Numbered from the stretch's first letter, positions 8,181-15,490 are shown. The stretch is 19,096 bases of DNA from an uncultured Porphyromonadaceae bacterium (GCA_947177595.1 CAMWUZ010000009.1:1-19096); one strand, 5' to 3'. Made by a program: numbers and translations. The notes: generated by a model from the sequence alone, not told the origin.

Positions 8181-8951
8181 ATGAATCAGTCCAAGCCGTT
8201 AATATTTATCAGCAATGACGACGGTGTAGATGCACCGGGTTTGCGTCACCTTATCGAGTGTGTCAGTTATATGGGAGAGGTGATTGCGGTAGCGCCTTCC
8301 GCGCCACGCTCGGGGCAGTCATCGGCTATCACTGTTGACGCGCCGTTGCGCATCACTCCTTGCCCGGGATTTGACGGAGCAAAAGTCTATTCAGTGAGCG
8401 GCACTCCAGTCGATTGTGTGAAGCTCGGACTTCATGCGCTTGTCAACCGTAAGCCGGATATCATGCTTTCCGGTGTCAATCACGGCTCGAATTCAGGCAA
8501 CAGTGTCATATATTCCGGCACGATGGGTGCAGCTATGGAGGCTTGTATGGTAGGCATCCCGGCAATCGGCTTCTCTCTTCTGCATCATTCGATTGAGGCT
8601 GATTTCTCGCAGACCACACCTTATATAATAAACTTCACTAAAAAAGTGCTTGAAAACGGACTCCCTGATCAGGTATGCCTCAATGTGAATATTCCGGCTA
8701 AATGTGTGCCGAAAGGATTCAAGATAGTCAAGGCGGCGCGCGGTTACTGGACGGAAGAATACGCCGAGTATGCCGACCCCTCCGGCAAACCGTTCTACTG
8801 GCTCACCGGGCGGTTTGTGAATACAGAACCGGATAACCCTGACACTGATGAGTATTGGCTGCAGCGTGAATATGTGTCTGTTGTGCCTGTTCGTCCCGAT
8901 CAGACCGATTCGGATGCTATTTCCCGGATATCCGATCTGCTATGCCGGTAA
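8181..8951 (+). CDS. surE: 5'/3'-nucleotidase SurE
   Basis: A 256-residue SurE. It removes phosphate from nucleoside 5'- and 3'-monophosphates in the cytoplasm, using a divalent metal. The N-terminus ISNDDGVDAPG (residues 10-20) supplies the metal ligands Asp13 and Asp14. Ser44 in RSGQSS and Asn100 in LSGVNHGSNSG complete the metal site, and TMGAAMEA follows as expected. Length is normal for the family. The ATG follows an A/T-rich leader (ACATTTTAAAGC). The 3' end overlaps the TrmH-type gene by 10 bp, so the two are co-transcribed. Its promoter region is divergent with that of the DUF4293 gene. Confidence 0.97.
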   Translation: MNQSKPLIFISNDDGVDAPGLRHLIECVSYMGEVIAVAPSAPRSGQSSAITVDAPLRITPCPGFDGAKVYSVSGTPVDCVKLGLHALVNRKPDIMLSGVNHGSNSGNSVIYSGTMGAAMEACMVGIPAIGFSLLHHSIEADFSQTTPYIINFTKKVLENGLPDQVCLNVNIPAKCVPKGFKIVKAARGYWTEEYAEYADPSGKPFYWLTGRFVNTEPDNPDTDEYWLQREYVSVVPVRPDQTDSDAISRISDLLCR

Positions 8952-9751
8952 TAGAAATCACTTCACTTGACAGCCCTGAGGTTGCGCTGTTCGCTTCGAT
9001 GACTGAGGCACAACTCAGAGCGAGTGTGGATGCGGAAAACGGAATCTTCATAGCGGAAAGTCCGAAAGTGATAGCCGTGGCGCTGACGGCAGGATATAAG
9101 CCTGTCGCGTTGCTGTGTGAGAAGAAGCATATATGTGGCGATGCGGCTGAGATTATAGCGCGATGTCCCGATATTCCCGTATATACTGGTGACAGGGAAT
9201 TGCTTGCGGCGCTGACCGGTTATACTCTTACTAGAGGTGTGCTGTGCGCGTTTGAGCGTAAACCGTCACGATCTGTTGAGGATGTATGCGCGGGTGCCAC
9301 ACGTGTCGTGGTGATTGACGGAGTCTGTGACACCACCAATATAGGCGCGATATTCCGGAGCGCTGCCGCATTAGGTATAGATGCGGTGCTGCTTACTCCC
9401 ACATCATGTGATCCGCTCAACCGTCGGTCGATCAGGGTGTCTATGGGCTCTGTTTTCCTTGTGCCCTGGACATGGATAGACACCGGTGTCAGTCAGCTCA
9501 AGCGTCTTGGATTCAAGACTGCGGCTATGGCGTTGCGTGATAATTCAGTCTCGATTGATAACCCCTCGCTGTGTGCCGAGCCGAAACTTGCCATAATCAT
9601 GGGGACGGAAGGTGACGGACTATCTGATACCGTAATAGATTCCGCCGACTATGTTGTTCGTATTCCTATGAGTCACGGTGTGGATTCTCTCAATGTTGCC
9701 GCTGCCTCCGCAGTCGCCTTCTGGCAACTCCGCCCCAATTCACATAGTTAA
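8942..9751 (+). CDS. TrmH/SpoU-family RNA 2'-O-methyltransferase
   Basis: A 269-residue SPOUT methyltransferase. The N-terminal part (about 1-110) resembles the SpoU substrate-binding domain. The C-terminal part has all three SpoU motifs: motif 1 around TTNIGAIFRSA (131-141, with Asn133 and catalytic Arg139), motif 2 IIMGTEGDGLSD (218-229), and motif 3 IPMSHGVDSLNVAAA (241-255). These form the knotted S-adenosylmethionine site. It should methylate a ribose 2'-OH in tRNA or rRNA; the exact nucleotide cannot be read from sequence. The ATG lies inside the last codons of surE (10 bp overlap), and the next small membrane-protein gene starts 12 bp after its stop. Confidence 0.92.
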   Translation: MPVIEITSLDSPEVALFASMTEAQLRASVDAENGIFIAESPKVIAVALTAGYKPVALLCEKKHICGDAAEIIARCPDIPVYTGDRELLAALTGYTLTRGVLCAFERKPSRSVEDVCAGATRVVVIDGVCDTTNIGAIFRSAAALGIDAVLLTPTSCDPLNRRSIRVSMGSVFLVPWTWIDTGVSQLKRLGFKTAAMALRDNSVSIDNPSLCAEPKLAIIMGTEGDGLSDTVIDSADYVVRIPMSHGVDSLNVAAASAVAFWQLRPNSHS

Positions 9752-9763
9752 TGATTTACAATT

Positions 9764-9979
9764 ATGATTCCTAAGAAATCTGCATACTTGAAAGTTTTCG
9801 GCATCTTTCTGCTTATGATTGCGGCAGAGAGTGCTGTCATGGTTCTCATTAAGAGTTATCTGAGCGGTAATGATATGGCAACTGATGCCGCATTGTTGAT
9901 TCTCAGGATAGTGCTGGTTGCGTTGTATATTCTATCATGGATTTGGCTCAGGCGTAGATTGAAAGCTATTGAAAGTTGA
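9764..9979 (+). CDS. Small two-helix membrane protein, unknown
   Basis: A 71-residue protein starting MIPKKSAYLKVFG. It has two hydrophobic segments at about residues 9-29 and 45-63, joined by a short polar turn (SGNDMATDA), and ends in a basic tail (RRRLKAIES). Positive charge at both ends suggests that both termini face the cytoplasm. It starts 12 bp after the TrmH-type stop and is likely the last gene of the surE unit. I do not recognise a family. Codon use looks like that of the neighbours and the frame is intact, so it is probably real and not a chance frame. Confidence 0.7.
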   Translation: MIPKKSAYLKVFGIFLLMIAAESAVMVLIKSYLSGNDMATDAALLILRIVLVALYILSWIWLRRRLKAIES

Positions 9980-10009
9980 CTAATTACATAAATAGATAAC
10001 TAAATATCC

Positions 10010-10056
10010 GGACTCGCGAATCCCGATAGATTATTGTCCGTAATTATGTAGGACAA
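10010..10056. promoter_or_regulatory. Two dyad symmetries upstream of purC
   Basis: A 14-bp palindrome with one mismatch, GGACTCGCGAATCC (10010-10023), has no room for a loop and so looks more like a protein-binding site than a hairpin. Ten bases further on, TTGTCC (10034-10039) and GGACAA (10051-10056) form perfect 6-bp arms around an 11-nt A/T-rich centre; these could be a weak hairpin ending the small membrane-protein transcript or an operator for purC. Both lie in the 165-bp gap before purC, where only a poor -7-like site (TAATTTCG, 10108-10115) is visible. Function is inferred only. Confidence 0.35.
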
Positions 10057-10144
10057 CGTGAAATGAATAATACAAACGAAGTTTAAAAGTTATTGGAGAA
10101 AAAATAGTAATTTCGCGCATTGAAATTCTTTTATTTATAAGATT

Positions 10145-11098
10145 ATGGCAACCACATTGGTCAAAACCGACTACAATTTCCCTAAACAGACAAGTGTGTA
10201 TCACGGCAAAGTGCGTGATGTGTATGATATTGACAATGAGCTACTCGTGATGGTGGCTACCGACAGAATCTCGGCGTTTGACGTGATTCTGCCTGAGGGA
10301 ATTCCCTACAAGGGACAGGTGCTGAACCAGATTGCCACTTATTTTCTTGAGGCTACAGCCGATATAGTTCCCAACTGGCGCCTCGCCACTCCCGATTCTA
10401 TGGTTACCGTGGGCTACAAAGCCGAGGGATTCAAAGTGGAGATGATTATCCGCGGATATCTCACAGGCAGCGCATGGCGCGATTATAAGTCAGGCGTACG
10501 CTCTATTTGCGGTGTCACTCTCCCGGAGGGTATGAAAGAAAACCAGAAATTTCCCGAACCGATCATCACCCCTACAACCAAGGCGGATGCCGGACACGAT
10601 GAAAATATATCCAAAGAGGAGATTATCGAGCGCGGTATAGTCAGCGCGGAGGACTACGCCGTTATGGAAGACTATACCCGCAAGCTCTTCAAACGCGGTA
10701 CCGATATGGCAGCAGAGAAAGGGCTGATACTCGTTGATACGAAATATGAGTTCGGTAAGCTCGACGGAAAAGTAATTCTTATTGACGAAATCCACACTCC
10801 CGACTCTTCACGCTATTTCTATGCCGACGGCTATGAGGAGAGATTTGAAAAAGGGGAGCCTCAGCGCCAGCTCAGCAAGGAGTTCGTACGTCAGTGGCTT
10901 ATCGACCACGGCTTCATGGGACAGCCCGGTCAGAAAGTGCCCGAAATGACTCCTGAGTTCTGCGAAAGCGTGTCAGCAAGATACATCGAACTCTTCGAGC
11001 AGGTAACCGGTCAGCCGTTTGTAAAAGCCGATGAGAGCGATCTCAACCGCCGCATCGAGGTAAATGTGCTTGACTGTCTGAATAATCTCAACCGCTGA
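10145..11098 (+). CDS. purC: Phosphoribosylaminoimidazole-succinocarboxamide synthase (SAICAR synthetase)
   Basis: A 317-residue PurC, which joins aspartate to CAIR with ATP to form SAICAR in purine synthesis (cytoplasm). Recognised by the nucleotide-binding start YHGKVRDVYD, then VATDRISAFDV, the conserved GYLTGSAWRDY, and the metal/ATP segment LILVDTKYEFG followed by VILIDEIHTPDSSRY. The length is that of the longer form of the enzyme rather than the ~240-residue E. coli type. The ATG follows TTTATAAGATT, a usual A/T-rich leader. It appears to be the first gene of a unit with menG (9 bp gap) and the M13 peptidase. A 165-bp upstream gap with two dyads suggests regulation. Confidence 0.97.
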   Translation: MATTLVKTDYNFPKQTSVYHGKVRDVYDIDNELLVMVATDRISAFDVILPEGIPYKGQVLNQIATYFLEATADIVPNWRLATPDSMVTVGYKAEGFKVEMIIRGYLTGSAWRDYKSGVRSICGVTLPEGMKENQKFPEPIITPTTKADAGHDENISKEEIIERGIVSAEDYAVMEDYTRKLFKRGTDMAAEKGLILVDTKYEFGKLDGKVILIDEIHTPDSSRYFYADGYEERFEKGEPQRQLSKEFVRQWLIDHGFMGQPGQKVPEMTPEFCESVSARYIELFEQVTGQPFVKADESDLNRRIEVNVLDCLNNLNR

Positions 11099-11107
11099 AC
11101 TTCCACA

Positions 11108-11845
11108 GTGGATTGTGAGGAGATAACTCCGTATAGCGACCGGCGCGACAAGACGGGTCAGGTAAGGGAGATGTTTGACAACATTGCCCCTGCCTATGAT
11201 TTCATGAACCGCGCCATGACCCTTGGCATTGACAGGCGTTGGCGGCGCATCATGGTTGATACACTTGCACGGCATGGTGCCGTGGATATTCTTGATGTGG
11301 CAACCGGCACAGGCGATGTGGCAATTCAGATAGCGCGGACAATTCCCGCATCAATACTCACCGGCATAGACCTGTCTGAAAATATGATTGAGATGGGTCG
11401 CAAGAAGATAGCCGATGCCGGTTTGAGCGAGAGGATCACCCTTGTGCAGGGAGATTGCCTTGAGCTACAGATGCCCGACAACAGCTTCGATGCAGTGACA
11501 GTAGCATACGGGGTGCGTAATTTCAGCGACTTGCGTAAAGGCTACCGACAGATGGCTCGCGTGCTCCGTCCCGGCGGACTGCTTGCCGTTCTTGAGCTAT
11601 CCACTCCGCGGTCACCGCTTGTGCGTCCTTTCTATAATATATATACAAGGTGTATCATTCCCGCTGTTGGCAGGCTAGTGTCTAAAGATTCGAGCGCCTA
11701 TACCTATCTGCCCAAGAGTATCGAGGCGGTGCCGCAGGGTGATAATATGCTTGCGCTGATGCGCGAGGCGGGACTGACCGATGCGCATTGCCGCCGCTTC
11801 ACATTCGGAGTATGCACTCTATACACCGCCGTCAAACCGAAATAA
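11108..11845 (+). CDS. menG: Demethylmenaquinone methyltransferase (MenG/UbiE)
   Basis: A 245-residue class I methyltransferase that carries out the last step of menaquinone synthesis, transferring a methyl group from S-adenosylmethionine to demethylmenaquinone. Family motifs: VREMFDNIAPAYDFMN (about 19-34), the S-adenosylmethionine loop LDVATGTGDVA (62-72), and AYGVRNFSDL with RVLRPGGLLAVLE further on. Translation uses GTG at 11108, nine bases after the purC stop; no ATG fits the conserved N-terminus. As these bacteria respire anaerobically with menaquinone, MenG is the expected role rather than ubiquinone synthesis. The M13 peptidase gene starts 19 bp after the stop. Confidence 0.93.
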   Translation: MDCEEITPYSDRRDKTGQVREMFDNIAPAYDFMNRAMTLGIDRRWRRIMVDTLARHGAVDILDVATGTGDVAIQIARTIPASILTGIDLSENMIEMGRKKIADAGLSERITLVQGDCLELQMPDNSFDAVTVAYGVRNFSDLRKGYRQMARVLRPGGLLAVLELSTPRSPLVRPFYNIYTRCIIPAVGRLVSKDSSAYTYLPKSIEAVPQGDNMLALMREAGLTDAHCRRFTFGVCTLYTAVKPK

Positions 11846-11864
11846 CAAACCAATCATTTATAAA

Positions 11865-13904
11865 ATGAAAACAACTAAAATTGCAATCGCTATGGCTGTA
11901 GCGCTTTCTGCAACCGGGGCTGCTTCCGCTCAGGAACATCTCAAAAGCCTCGATCTCAAGAATTGTGACACTTCGGTAGCTCCCGGCACCGATTTCTATC
12001 AGTATGTAACCAAAGGATGGCAGCAGGCTCATCCTCTCACCGCCGAATATGCCCGCTACGGACAGTTCAATGTTCTCAATGACTCATCGGAGCAGAGAGT
12101 GAAGGATATTGTGCTAAATCTCGGAGCCTCGAATCCCGAACCCGGATCTGTGGCATTCAAGGTTTCAACCATCTATAACCTCGCCATGGACTCTGTGCGC
12201 CGCAACGCAGAAGGCGCGAAACCTATCCTCGCCGACCTCAAGAAAATCGAAGATACTCCCGAGAGCGGTATGGAAGACCTCTTGATGTGGATGCACGGTA
12301 ATTTTGCAAGCCCCTTCTTCAGCGCAGGTATTCAGGAAGACCTTTCCAATTCATCCGAGTATGCGATGTATATCGGTGGCGGCGGTATGTCGCTTCGTGA
12401 CCGTGACTACTATCTGAAGGACGACAAGCGAAACAAGGAGGTTCGTGAGGCGTTCAAAAAGCTCGTCGATACCCAGATGCGCAATGCCGGCTACTCCAAG
12501 AAAGACGCAGCGAGAATCGTTAAAAACGTGATGAAGGTTGAGACAGCTCTTGCCGATTCCGCATTTACAAGAGAGGAGAGCCGCAATCTTATCGCCATGA
12601 ACAATCCCCGCACTTTCGCGCAGCTCAAGGAGTTGTATCCCAACATCAACTGGGATCGCTTCTTTATAGAGACTATGGGCATCGCCTCTCCTGAAAAGGT
12701 GATTGTTACAGAACTCAAATCGGTCAAGCGTGCCAACGATCTGTTGAAGTCGCTTACCACCCGTGAGATCAATGACTACTATCTGTGGAAATATGTTTCT
12801 CAGGCAGCCGGTGCACTAAGCGACAACTTCGCAGACGCTTCATTTGAGTTCAGCAAGGTGATGAGCGGTGTGCAGGAACAGCGTCCACGTTGGAAAAGAG
12901 CTCTCGGCGCAACCGAAGGAGCTATGGGCGAGGCTGTTGGTCAGCTTTATGTCGAGAAATATTTTCCCCAGTCTTCAAAAGACTATATGATCGGCTTGGT
13001 GGAGAATCTGCGCACAGCACTAGGAAAACATATCCTCAACCTCACCTGGATGAGCGATGAAACCAAGCTCAACGCGCTTAAGAAACTCAACGCTTTCACT
13101 GTGAAGATCGGTTATCCCGACAAATGGAAAGATTATTCAACACTGGTTATCGATCCCGCTCTGTCATACTACGAGAATATGCACAATGTAGGTATGTGGC
13201 ATCAGAAGGAAACCTATGCGAAGTGGGGCAAACCTGTTGACCGCACAGAATGGGGTATGACTCCGCAGACCGTTAACGCCTACTATAATCCGCTGGCAAA
13301 TGAAATCGTATTCCCCGCTGCTATTCTTCAGGCACCTTTCTTCGATCCCGAAGCAAGCGATGCTGAAAACTACGGCGGTATCGGTGTTGTTATCGGTCAC
13401 GAAATGACTCACGGATTTGATGATCAGGGCAGACACTTCGATGCCGAAGGCAATATGACAGAATGGTGGACTCCGGAAGACGCCGAGGCATTCCAGAAAC
13501 TCGCCGATGTGCTTGTGGCGCAGTTTGATGCGGTAGAGGTGCTTCCCGGTCTGAATGCAAACGGTCAATACACTCTCGGCGAGAACATCGCTGACCAGGG
13601 TGGTCTCCGTGTTGCAATGACAGCATTCCTTGACTCCCAGAAGAAAAAAGGAGTGGATGTGGCTACCACAAAAATCGATGGGCTTACTCCGGCTCAGGCG
13701 TTCTATATGAACTATGCCAATCTCTGGGCTCAGAATATCCGTGAGGCAGAGATGCGCTCGCTCACTCAGGGCGATGTTCACTCGCTCGGTTCAAACCGCG
13801 TGAATGTTACCCTCCGCAATCTCCAGCCGTTCTTCGAAGCATTCTCAATCAAAGAAGGTGACAAGATGTGGCGTCCGGTTGACGAGCGCGTGGTAATCTG
13901 GTAA
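11865..13904 (+). CDS. M13 (neprilysin-like) zinc metallopeptidase, secreted
   Basis: A 679-residue M13 endopeptidase. The ATG at 11865 starts a clear signal peptide (MKTTKIAIAMAVALSATGAASA, cut near residue 22-24); the frame is open back to 11781 only inside menG. The zinc site is intact: HEMTH at 512-516 (ligands His512 and His516, catalytic Glu513) and ENIAD from 573, with Glu573 the third ligand and Asp577 conserved. The substrate-binding segments NAYYNP and NRVNVTLRNL are present. The protein lacks the neprilysin disulphide cysteines: the start motif reads PGTDFYQYVTKGW and the end VVIW instead of CxxW. It should cleave peptides in the periplasm or outside. Co-transcription with menG (19-bp gap) is likely; a hairpin follows the stop. 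Confidence 0.95.
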   Translation: MKTTKIAIAMAVALSATGAASAQEHLKSLDLKNCDTSVAPGTDFYQYVTKGWQQAHPLTAEYARYGQFNVLNDSSEQRVKDIVLNLGASNPEPGSVAFKVSTIYNLAMDSVRRNAEGAKPILADLKKIEDTPESGMEDLLMWMHGNFASPFFSAGIQEDLSNSSEYAMYIGGGGMSLRDRDYYLKDDKRNKEVREAFKKLVDTQMRNAGYSKKDAARIVKNVMKVETALADSAFTREESRNLIAMNNPRTFAQLKELYPNINWDRFFIETMGIASPEKVIVTELKSVKRANDLLKSLTTREINDYYLWKYVSQAAGALSDNFADASFEFSKVMSGVQEQRPRWKRALGATEGAMGEAVGQLYVEKYFPQSSKDYMIGLVENLRTALGKHILNLTWMSDETKLNALKKLNAFTVKIGYPDKWKDYSTLVIDPALSYYENMHNVGMWHQKETYAKWGKPVDRTEWGMTPQTVNAYYNPLANEIVFPAAILQAPFFDPEASDAENYGGIGVVIGHEMTHGFDDQGRHFDAEGNMTEWWTPEDAEAFQKLADVLVAQFDAVEVLPGLNANGQYTLGENIADQGGLRVAMTAFLDSQKKKGVDVATTKIDGLTPAQAFYMNYANLWAQNIREAEMRSLTQGDVHSLGSNRVNVTLRNLQPFFEAFSIKEGDKMWRPVDERVVIW

Positions 13905-13911
13905 AAACGCA

Positions 13912-13963
13912 TGATTTTTTTCGGGGGAAGAGGCGATTTTTCCTCTTCCCCTGCAAAAAAATC
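13912..13963 (+). terminator. Long hairpin after the M13 peptidase, probable terminator
   Basis: A perfect 10-bp G/C-rich stem (13924-13933 with 13942-13951) closes an 8-nt loop. Outside it, GATTTTTTT (13912-13920) can pair with AAAAAAATC (13955-13963), leaving a small internal loop. The whole element is nearly symmetrical. A run of seven T follows at 13969-13975. The classic U-run directly after the G/C stem is missing, so termination is likely but the mechanism is not textbook. Confidence 0.65.
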
Positions 13964-13982
13964 TTCTGTTTTTTTATAAAAT

Positions 13983-14014
13983 TTTGCACGAGTCAAAAAA
14001 AGTATCTATATTTG
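13983..14014 (+). promoter_or_regulatory. Strong Bacteroidetes promoter of the tRNA-Glu / rpsT unit
   Basis: TTTG at 13983-13986 and TATATTTG at 14007-14014 are separated by 20 bp, an almost ideal match to TTTG, N19-21, TAnnTTTG. Transcription should begin about 7 bp on, just before the tRNA at 14030. A strong promoter suits a tRNA plus ribosomal-protein unit. Confidence 0.8.
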
Positions 14015-14029
14015 CACTCGCTTTTGTGA

Positions 14030-14101
14030 GGCCCATTCGTCTATCGGCTAGGACGCAAGATTTTCATTCTTGAAAGAGGAGTTCGATTCTCCTATGGGCT
14101 A
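14030..14101 (+). tRNA. tRNA-Glu (anticodon TTC), copy 1
   Basis: A 72-nt cloverleaf without encoded CCA. The acceptor arms GGCCCAT and ATGGGCT pair (first pair G-U), the anticodon stem CAAGA/TCTTG encloses loop TTTTCAT with anticodon TTC at 14063-14065, and the T arm is AGGAG/CTCCT around TTCGATT. The discriminator is A. It differs from the second copy only at 14048 in the D loop (C here). It is the first product of the unit with rpsT, which starts 35 bp later. Confidence 0.95.
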
Positions 14102-14136
14102 CAATAAATAATTAACTTATATTTTTAACGATAAAA

Positions 14137-14394
14137 ATGGCAAATCATAAGTCATCAATCAAAAGAATCCGTCAGACAGAGTCGCGCCGCCTTCGCAATC
14201 GCTACTATGCCAAGACTGCCCGCAATGCCGTGCGCAATCTCCGCAAGATGACCGACGCTGCAGCTGCCGCCGAGACTTTTGTCAAAGTAACCAAGATGCT
14301 TGACAAACTCGCTGCTAAAAAAACTATCTCTAAAAACAAAGCATCTAACCTCAAGAGCAAACTTGCCCGCCACATCAACAAGCTCGGCAAGTAA
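14137..14394 (+). CDS. rpsT: 30S ribosomal protein S20
   Basis: An 85-residue, strongly basic S20, a primary 16S rRNA-binding protein of the small subunit. The start MANHKSSIKRIRQTESRRLRN is typical, followed by helices rich in Ala, Lys and Arg and ending HINKLGK. The ATG follows AACGATAAAA, an A-rich leader. It lies between two nearly identical tRNA-Glu genes (35 bp after the first and 33 bp before the second), so the three are probably one transcript processed by tRNA-maturing RNases; the processing is inferred. Confidence 0.98.
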   Translation: MANHKSSIKRIRQTESRRLRNRYYAKTARNAVRNLRKMTDAAAAAETFVKVTKMLDKLAAKKTISKNKASNLKSKLARHINKLGK

Positions 14395-14427
14395 GTGAGA
14401 GAGGTTTGACCGCCATAACTCATAGCG

Positions 14428-14499
14428 GGCCCATTCGTCTATCGGTTAGGACGCAAGATTTTCATTCTTGAAAGAGGAGTTCGATTCTCCTATGGGCTA
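14428..14499 (+). tRNA. tRNA-Glu (anticodon TTC), copy 2
   Basis: Same 72-nt cloverleaf as copy 1, with anticodon TTC at 14461-14463. The only change is T instead of C at 14446 in the D loop. No separate promoter is visible in the 33 bp after rpsT, so it probably relies on the promoter at 13983-14014. A terminator follows 25 bp after its end. Confidence 0.95.
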
Positions 14500-14523
14500 C
14501 ATTTTTTCCCCCTTTTATTTTAT

Positions 14524-14568
14524 AGTTGAAGGATGCGCCGTGAGGCGCTGTCTTTCAACTCTTTTTTT
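14524..14568 (+). terminator. Rho-independent terminator of the tRNA-Glu / rpsT unit
   Basis: Outer arms AGTTGAA (14524-14530) and TTCAACT (14554-14560) and inner arms GCGCC (14535-14539) and GGCGC (14544-14548) around a GTGA loop are followed by seven T at 14562-14568. This is a classic intrinsic terminator. It contains the ATG at 14533 that is in frame with the next gene, which argues that this ATG is not the true start. Confidence 0.88.
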
Positions 14569-14583
14569 AGACTCTTTTCAACC

Positions 14584-15354
14584 ATGGTTTCAAATGATAT
14601 AAAATACCTGCTTGACAGTGAAGCTGCGAGAATCAACAACCCTGAGTTTATAGCTGACGATCCGGTGCAGTTTGCTCACCGTTTCACAGATCTGCGCGAC
14701 ATAGAGATTGCCTCGCTGCTCTGCGCCTCTATCGCGTGGGGCAACCGTAAGATGATATGCCGCGATTGCGACAAAATGCTAGCCCTGATGGATAACGAAC
14801 CATACGCTTACATGATGGACAAGGGCTATGAGGATCTTCCCGATGAACTGAATATACACCGCACATTCTTTGCCCGGAATTTCAAGCATTTTCTGCGCGG
14901 ACTCAGAGACATCTATTCCGCATGCGGCTCTCTTCAGGAATTTGCAAGGAAGCAGGGGATTCAGCACTCCACACACCCCTCGTGGAAGCTGGTTGAGAAT
15001 ATCAATGCCGCTCTTGCGGAGGCTAACTCCGGCAAAGGAGATTCCAGATGTCTGCCGCTGAATATGGATACAACCGCACTCAAGAGAGTGAATATGGCTT
15101 TGAGGTGGCTTGTGAGAAATGACGGAATTGTTGATCTCGGTGTGTGGGATGTTCTTAAACCGTCACAGCTTTATATACCGCTGGACGTGCATGTGGGTAA
15201 TGTGGCGCGATCGCTTGAACTTGTTGACCGTAAGGCAAACGACCGCAAGACAGTGGAACAGCTCACAGACATTCTCCGCTCCATGCGTCCCGAAGATCCG
15301 GTTTTCTATGATTTCGCCCTCTTCGGTATCGGCATGGAATCCAAAGGCAAATAA
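14584..15354 (+). CDS. TIGR02757 / DUF2400 family protein
   Basis: A 256-residue protein of the conserved but uncharacterised TIGR02757 family. Recognised by the pattern around residues 165-205 (RVNMALRWLVRND, then a V-D-G-W segment and LYIPLDVHVGNVARSL) and the ending DPVFYDFALFGIGM. I chose the ATG at 14584 (MVSNDIKYLLD) because it matches the family start and because the upstream in-frame ATG at 14533 lies in the terminator stem of the tRNA unit. No membrane segment or signal peptide is seen, so it should be cytoplasmic. No promoter was recognised between the terminator and the start; readthrough or a weak promoter may serve it. The function is unknown. Confidence 0.88.
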   Translation: MVSNDIKYLLDSEAARINNPEFIADDPVQFAHRFTDLRDIEIASLLCASIAWGNRKMICRDCDKMLALMDNEPYAYMMDKGYEDLPDELNIHRTFFARNFKHFLRGLRDIYSACGSLQEFARKQGIQHSTHPSWKLVENINAALAEANSGKGDSRCLPLNMDTTALKRVNMALRWLVRNDGIVDLGVWDVLKPSQLYIPLDVHVGNVARSLELVDRKANDRKTVEQLTDILRSMRPEDPVFYDFALFGIGMESKGK

Positions 15355-15402
15355 TTGGAGCTGATCTGACCTGTCGGATATTTCGGAGTATTCTTGACTT
15401 GT

Positions 15403-15433
15403 ATATATCTATTTTCAATCAAAAAAGATATAT
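15403..15433. repeat. A/T-rich inverted repeat in the gap before the Xer gene
   Basis: ATATATCT (15403-15410) and AGATATAT (15426-15433) are perfect 8-bp inverted arms with a 15-nt A/T-rich spacer. It could be a weak terminator for the TIGR02757 gene or an operator of the Xer/hpf unit. Such A/T-only dyads arise by chance fairly often. Confidence 0.35.
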
Positions 15434-15460
15434 TGAAGCACCTTTATTGCATAAAAGCGT

Positions 15461-15468
15461 TATCTTTG
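15461..15468 (+). promoter_or_regulatory. Promoter -7 element for the Xer/hpf pair
   Basis: TATCTTTG at 15461-15468 matches TAnnTTTG and is 22 bp ahead of the GTG start. No clear TTTG is seen 19-21 bp further upstream, so the call rests on the -7 half alone. Confidence 0.5.
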
Positions 15469-15490
15469 TGTACATACGAGATTATTTAGT

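Larger units (their letters stand above)
14030..14501 (+). repeat. 74-bp direct repeat pair carrying tRNA-Glu and flanking rpsT
   Basis: 14030-14103 and 14428-14501 are identical except for one base (14048 against 14446). The repeat covers the tRNA plus two bases, so it reflects gene duplication and not an attachment site. Recombination between the copies would delete rpsT and one tRNA. Confidence 0.9.

Noticed and set aside
11781..11864. Upstream in-frame start for the M13 peptidase
   Set aside because: It lies inside menG and would hide the signal peptide that begins at 11865.
13164..13781. A 205-codon minus-strand frame inside the M13 peptidase gene
   Set aside because: Antisense across the zinc-binding region; no promoter or family match.
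14030..14501. Attachment-site repeats of an integrated element (tRNA-Glu duplicated)
   Set aside because: Both copies are complete tRNA genes and the only content between them is rpsT, a core gene.
14533..14583. Upstream in-frame ATG for the TIGR02757 gene
   Set aside because: It falls within the stem of the rho-independent terminator at 14524-14568; the ATG at 14584 fits the family start.
15403..15433. dif site for the adjacent Xer recombinase
   Set aside because: The arms are 8 bp with a 15-nt spacer, unlike the 11-6-11 layout of dif, and the sequence is almost only A/T.
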